From assembly GCF_017876595.1 (NCBI RefSeq), contig NZ_JAGIOG010000001.1, forward strand, positions 2,232,001-2,296,000: 64,000 nt of DNA, written 5' to 3'. Both the position numbers and the translations under genes were made by a program. The stretch is from Aeromicrobium fastidiosum (GTDB lineage Bacteria; Actinomycetota; Actinomycetes; Propionibacteriales; Nocardioidaceae). Shown here piece after piece: positions 61,017-64,000 of this stretch; position 1 is the stretch's first letter, and each line of letters opens with the position of its first letter. Below the pieces are notes generated by a model. It had not been told where the DNA came from. It worked only from the letters and a program-made list of their open reading frames with translations, and did not search any database.

Positions 61017-61804
61017 GCGCCGACGACGAGACCATGACCAACGGCCAGGCGTTGACCGACGAGGAGATCGTCGCCGACTACGACGTGCGCTCGCCGGCGT
61101 CCCGCACGCTGCTGACGGTCGTCGGGACGATCCTCGTGGTGGCGGTCGTGGCCGGCGTCGTGCTGGGCATCTCGATCCTGATGCGCAGCACCACGACGAC
61201 GACCAGCGACATCGACCTGAGCGGCTCGGCACAGGTCGTCATCGACGCGGGCGAGTCCGACCTGCGCATCGTCCAGGGCGACTCCGACGTCGTCCGGATC
61301 AAGGCCAGCATCACGAGCGGCCTGCGCAAGACCGACTTCCGGATCGGTCGCCGAGACGACCGCATCAAGATCGTCGCGGGATGCCAGAGCTGGCTCAACC
61401 CCGGCTGCGGCGTCGACACGACCCTCGAGATCCCCAAGGGCTTCCCGGTCGTGGTCCGCACGACGTCTGGTGACGTCTCGGTGAGCGACGTCACCGAGGG
61501 CGTGCTGACCATCCAGAGCGGCAGCGGCGACGTCCGTGCGTCGGGTCTCGCGCTCGACGAGCTCTCGGTGCAGACCGGCACGGGCAACATCCGCGCCTCC
61601 TTCGCCTCGCAGCCGTTCGCCGTCAAGGCCACGTCGCGCGAGGGCGACATCAGCGCGACCCTGGCGGCCGGCAAGCGCACGTACGACGTCACCGCCACCT
61701 CCGAGTCGGGCGACGTGTCGTCGTCGATCGACTCCGACGAGGACGGTGACGGCTTCATCCGCGCCACGACCGACAGCGGCGACATCTCCCTGTCGCGTCG
61801 CTGA
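61013..61804 (+). CDS. DUF4097 beta-strand repeat membrane protein
   Basis: The 263-residue protein starts MSADDETMTNGQALTDEEIV at an ATGA overlap with glpD. One membrane helix (LLTVVGTILVVAVVAGVVLGI) is followed by a repetitive beta region with units such as VVVRTTSGDVSVSDVTEGV, LTIQSGSGDVRASGLAL and VQTGTGNIRASF, the DUF4097/LiaX-like solenoid pattern. Members are exported or membrane-attached and often linked to envelope stress, but functions are unclear. The overlap with glpD looks organisational rather than functional. Confidence 0.85.
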   Translation: MSADDETMTNGQALTDEEIVADYDVRSPASRTLLTVVGTILVVAVVAGVVLGISILMRSTTTTTSDIDLSGSAQVVIDAGESDLRIVQGDSDVVRIKASITSGLRKTDFRIGRRDDRIKIVAGCQSWLNPGCGVDTTLEIPKGFPVVVRTTSGDVSVSDVTEGVLTIQSGSGDVRASGLALDELSVQTGTGNIRASFASQPFAVKATSREGDISATLAAGKRTYDVTATSESGDVSSSIDSDEDGDGFIRATTDSGDISLSRR

Positions 61805-61823
61805 CCGTCGACGCCTGGCACGA

Positions 61824-61858
61824 CAAGACCCCCGGACCGAGACGGTCCGGGGGTCTTG
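61824..61858. terminator. Bidirectional hairpin terminator
   Basis: CAAGACCCCCGGACCG and CGGTCCGGGGGTCTTG form a perfect 16-base stem with loop AGA. It sits between the DUF4097 gene and the convergent tRNA-His and can serve both. Confidence 0.85.
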
Positions 61859-61864
61859 CACCAG

Positions 61865-61938
61865 GGTGAGTGACGGGACTCGAACCCGCGACCACCGCCA
61901 CCACAAGGCGGTGCTCTACCAGCTGAGCTACACCCACC
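61865..61938 (-). tRNA. tRNA-His (anticodon GTG)
   Basis: The minus strand folds with acceptor stem GTGGGTG/CACTCAC, D arm TAGCTCAGCTGGTAGAGCA, and anticodon loop TTGTGGT giving anticodon GTG. The T arm contains GGTTCGAGTCC. An extra G at position -1 and discriminator C are encoded, the identity pair unique to histidine tRNAs. CCA is not encoded. Confidence 0.97.
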
Positions 61939-62009
61939 ACGCGTGCCGGGCATGCGCCCGACACGGCGAGAAGAAGTCTAACGCAAGCCCTGGCGGGGCC
62001 AGGACGGGG

Positions 62010-62621
62010 TCATGACCTTCCCGTCACCGAGCCCGACACCTCGGCGGCGATGGCCTTGGCGGTGTCGGAGTCGATGCCCGGATCGGGCGTGAAGACGGCC
62101 CGCCGGTAGTAGCGCAGCTCCTCGATCGACTCCTGGATGTCGACCAGCGCGCGGTGCTCGCCACCCTTGGCGGGCGCGGCGAAGTAGGCGCGCGGGAACC
62201 ACTGGCGCGACAGCTCCTTGATCGACGAGACGTCGATGACGCGGTAGTGCAGCCAGCCCTCGAGCTCGGTCATGTCGCGGGCGAGGAACGTGCGGTCGGT
62301 GCCGATCGTGTTGCCGGCCATGGGGGCCTTGCGGGGCTCCTTGACGAACTCGCGGACGTACTCGAGCACCCGCTCCTCGGCCTCGCGCAGGCTCAGGCCG
62401 GCCTCGAGCTCCGTGATGAGCCCGGACGTCGTGTGCATCTGCGTGACGAAGTCGTTCATCTGGTCGAGGGCGGCCTGCGGCGGCTTGATCACGAGGTCGA
62501 TGCCGTCGCCCAGGACGTTGAGGTCGTAGTCGGTGACGAGGGCTGCCACCTCGACGAGGGCATCCGCCTCGAGGGAGAGTCCGGTCATCTCGCAGTCGAT
62601 CCACACCAGCTTGTCATTCAC
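62010..62621 (-). CDS. orn: Oligoribonuclease
   Basis: The 203-residue DEDDh exonuclease begins MNDKLVWIDCEMTGLSLEAD, with D9 and E11 as metal ligands. RVIDVSSIKELSRQWFP and HRALVDIQESIEELRYYR supply the remaining acidic residues and the catalytic His. It degrades two- to five-base RNA fragments, including pGpG from c-di-GMP turnover. It follows tRNA-His in the same leftward direction with a 71-base spacer. Confidence 0.96.
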   Translation of the reverse strand: MNDKLVWIDCEMTGLSLEADALVEVAALVTDYDLNVLGDGIDLVIKPPQAALDQMNDFVTQMHTTSGLITELEAGLSLREAEERVLEYVREFVKEPRKAPMAGNTIGTDRTFLARDMTELEGWLHYRVIDVSSIKELSRQWFPRAYFAAPAKGGEHRALVDIQESIEELRYYRRAVFTPDPGIDSDTAKAIAAEVSGSVTGRS

Positions 62622-62705
62622 GTCTCGACCCTAGTCCAGCCCCGACGGCGCACGCAGGACGGCCGTGGGACGGCCGGTAGGCTCGGCTGGAACCTTCGCC
62701 GCTGA

Positions 62706-62737
62706 TGCAGCGTTGGTCAGGTGCAGCGTTGGTCAGG
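62706..62737. repeat. 16-base tandem duplication upstream of the DsbA-like gene
   Basis: TGCAGCGTTGGTCAGG is present twice in direct succession (62706-62721 and 62722-62737). It is followed by GGTGG-TGA-CCACC, which can form a small hairpin. The element occupies the 5' untranslated or promoter region of the DsbA-like gene. Confidence 0.9.
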
Positions 62738-62765
62738 TGGTGACCACCCGAAACAGGAGAGATCA

Positions 62766-63554
62766 GTGAGCAACGACCGACAGAACCGAGCAGCCCGCGC
62801 AGAGCAGATGCGCAAGGAGCGCGAGAAGGCCGATCGCAAGCAGCGCAACCTGATCTCGATCGCGATCGTCGCCGTGGTGGTGGCGCTCGTCGCCGTCGGC
62901 GGCTACGGCATCAAGAAGGCCAGTGACGACAATGCGATCGACACTGCCCTCAACACCCCGTCGAACGTCAACAAGGACTACGGCATCCTCTACGACCAGC
63001 AGGCTGCGACCGGCACGGCGCCCGCGGCCGGTGCGGCCGAGCCCGTCAAGGTCGTCCTGTACGAGGACTTCCTGTGCCCCGGTTGCGGTGCCCTCGAGCA
63101 GACGGCCGGCTCGTTCCTGAGCAGTGCCGTCGAGAGCGGCGAGATCGCGATCGAGTACCGCCCGTACTCCTTCCTCCTGCAGCAGAGCACCAACGAGTAC
63201 TCGCAGCGCGCGTGGAACGCCGCGGCGTGCGTCAACGACAAGGGCGGCCCGAAGGCGTTCAAGGCCTTCCACGACATCCTGTTCGCCAACCAGCCTGAGG
63301 AGGGCACGGCGGGTCCCGAGGACGACGAGCTGATCGACTTCGCGAAGCAGGCGGGCGTCACGGGCATCGACGCGTGCATCAACAAGCGCACGTACGGCAA
63401 GTGGATCGAGGATGCCAGGGGCAAGGGCCAGGACGACGGCGTGTCCGGCACCCCGACCATCCGCATCGACGGCAAGGACGTGAGCGGCGCGAACAACACG
63501 ATCGCCACGGTGGCCGACATCCAGGCCGCGATCGACGCAGCCAAGAAGGGCTAA
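62766..63554 (+). CDS. DsbA-like thioredoxin-domain protein, membrane-anchored
   Basis: The 262-residue protein starts at GTG behind AGGAGAG; an in-frame ATG at 62721 is upstream of that site. A basic cytoplasmic N-terminus (RAARAEQMRKEREKADRKQR) precedes one membrane helix (LISIAIVAVVVALVAVGGYG) and an extracytoplasmic thioredoxin fold with the CPGC active site in YEDFLCPGCGALEQTAG. GTPTIRIDGKDVSG contains the cis-proline. This is the common actinobacterial DsbA-family disulfide oxidoreductase acting on exported proteins. It converges with crcB and overlaps its stop. Confidence 0.9.
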   Translation: MSNDRQNRAARAEQMRKEREKADRKQRNLISIAIVAVVVALVAVGGYGIKKASDDNAIDTALNTPSNVNKDYGILYDQQAATGTAPAAGAAEPVKVVLYEDFLCPGCGALEQTAGSFLSSAVESGEIAIEYRPYSFLLQQSTNEYSQRAWNAAACVNDKGGPKAFKAFHDILFANQPEEGTAGPEDDELIDFAKQAGVTGIDACINKRTYGKWIEDARGKGQDDGVSGTPTIRIDGKDVSGANNTIATVADIQAAIDAAKKG

Positions 63555-63904
63555 AAAGCCCCCAACGCGTAGCCGGCAGCAGCCGCCGCGACTCCCACGG
63601 TCAGCATGACCAGGGCGTTGACGGCGGCTGTTGCGTATGTACGGTCGAGCACGAGGTGGGCGGTCTCGACGCTGGCGGTGCTGAACGTCGTGTATCCGCC
63701 GAGGAAGCCCGTGCCGAGGATCGCGTGCCAGGTGTCGTCGGCACCCGCGCCGACCAGCAGTCCGAGCGCGAACGAGCCCGTGACGTTGATCAGCAGGGTC
63801 GACCACGGCAGCCGCGACGACACACGCGGCCGCACCCACGCGTCGAGCTGGTAGCGGGCGCCGGCACCGAGACCACCGGCCAGCGCGAGCCACAGCGGGG
63901 TCAT
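63551..63904 (-). CDS. crcB: Fluoride efflux transporter CrcB (first of tandem pair)
   Basis: The 117-residue four-helix membrane protein has MTPLWLALAGGLGAGARYQL, INVTGSFALGLLVGAG and ILGTGFLGGYTTFSTASVE, the signature of CrcB/Fluc fluoride channels. ATGA overlap with the upstream gene, whose partial sequence is also CrcB-like, shows a tandem pair. Two different CrcB proteins in tandem usually form a heterodimeric channel in Gram-positive bacteria. Its stop overlaps the stop of the DsbA-like gene by four bases. Confidence 0.94.
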   Translation of the reverse strand: MTPLWLALAGGLGAGARYQLDAWVRPRVSSRLPWSTLLINVTGSFALGLLVGAGADDTWHAILGTGFLGGYTTFSTASVETAHLVLDRTYATAAVNALVMLTVGVAAAAAGYALGAF

Positions 63905-64000
63905 CGGGCCACCGCCCGGCCGGAGACGACGCCCGCCAGGGCCGCCAGCAGGCCCAGGGCCACCGTGCCGATCGCGTAGGCGGCACCCAGCGCGATGCGC
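63901..64000 (-). CDS. CrcB-like protein, C-terminal fragment cut by the window edge
   Basis: The only visible part, 32 codons plus stop, reads RIALGAAYAIGTVALGLLAA followed by LAGVVSGRAVAR. It is hydrophobic and fits the last membrane helix of a CrcB/Fluc protein. The stop overlaps the ATG of the complete crcB gene, the usual arrangement of tandem crcB genes. The rest, and any fluoride riboswitch, would lie outside the window. Confidence 0.7.
   Translation of the reverse strand, partial: RIALGAAYAIGTVALGLLAALAGVVSGRAVAR

Overview
The window looks like a chromosomal segment of a high-GC Gram-positive bacterium (Actinobacteria). The signs are strong G/C bias at third codon positions, many GTG starts, dense ATGA or GTGA start/stop overlaps, lipobox substrate-binding proteins, a DUF222/HNH protein, an actinobacterial-type oligoribonuclease and tRNA genes that do not encode CCA. 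A member of the Nocardioidaceae (Aeromicrobium/Nocardioides type) fits the protein flavour, but that is inference. I see no phage, insertion sequence, CRISPR array or replication origin.

Left part (1-5.9 kb). The window opens inside an acyltransferase (E2) gene of a 2-oxo acid dehydrogenase complex. A leftward group follows, with an enoyl-CoA hydratase and two quinone-reductase-like dehydrogenases, then a divergent TetR regulator and an NmrA-type reductase. About 500 bases without a recognisable gene come next.

Catabolic island (5.9-29 kb), the most interesting part. A GntR/FCD regulator faces an operon of aminotransferase, HAD hydrolase, FAD/Fe-S oxidoreductase, semialdehyde dehydrogenase and a second GABA-type aminotransferase. 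Opposite lies a trimethylamine-dehydrogenase/dienoyl-CoA-reductase-like flavoprotein, then a polar amino acid ABC transporter, then etfB-etfA-zinc alcohol dehydrogenase. The same operator (consensus TTGAASTG, five bases, CASTTCAA) lies upstream of the first aminotransferase, the flavoprotein and the transporter, so these units are probably one regulon. A GntR/UTRA regulator then faces a tightly overlapping operon: class II aldolase, CbbY-like phosphatase, DhaL, DhaK, RpiB-like isomerase and a two-subunit transketolase. Together the genes could take up and oxidise an N-methylated or omega-amino compound, pass electrons to ETF, and assimilate a C1 or short sugar product through dihydroxyacetone-type chemistry. 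That reading is a hypothesis.

Middle (29-53.3 kb). A LysR regulator and a small membrane protein are followed by a complete OpuC-type glycine betaine/proline ABC transporter with a strong terminator. Next come a secreted repeat protein, a thiol peroxidase, small membrane proteins and a FUSC-type protein. A short unit holds a 30-codon ORF followed by a textbook intrinsic terminator and an 88-codon gene with an internal second start. Two malyl-CoA lyase-like genes are divergent from kdpFABC-kdpD-kdpE, which is preceded by four helically phased GTCA repeats. Leftward genes after that include DUF503, an epimerase, a zinc-ribbon protein, a TraR/DksA protein, the HNH protein and an ECF sigma factor with its membrane partner.

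Right end (53.4-64 kb). The region holds tRNA-Lys(CTT), a phytoene-desaturase-like oxidoreductase, a pirin with an operator inside its promoter, an MmpS-like protein, a six-copy 15-base tandem repeat, a histidine phosphatase, glpK, glpD, a DUF4097 protein, tRNA-His(GTG), oligoribonuclease, a DsbA-like protein and a tandem crcB pair cut by the window edge.
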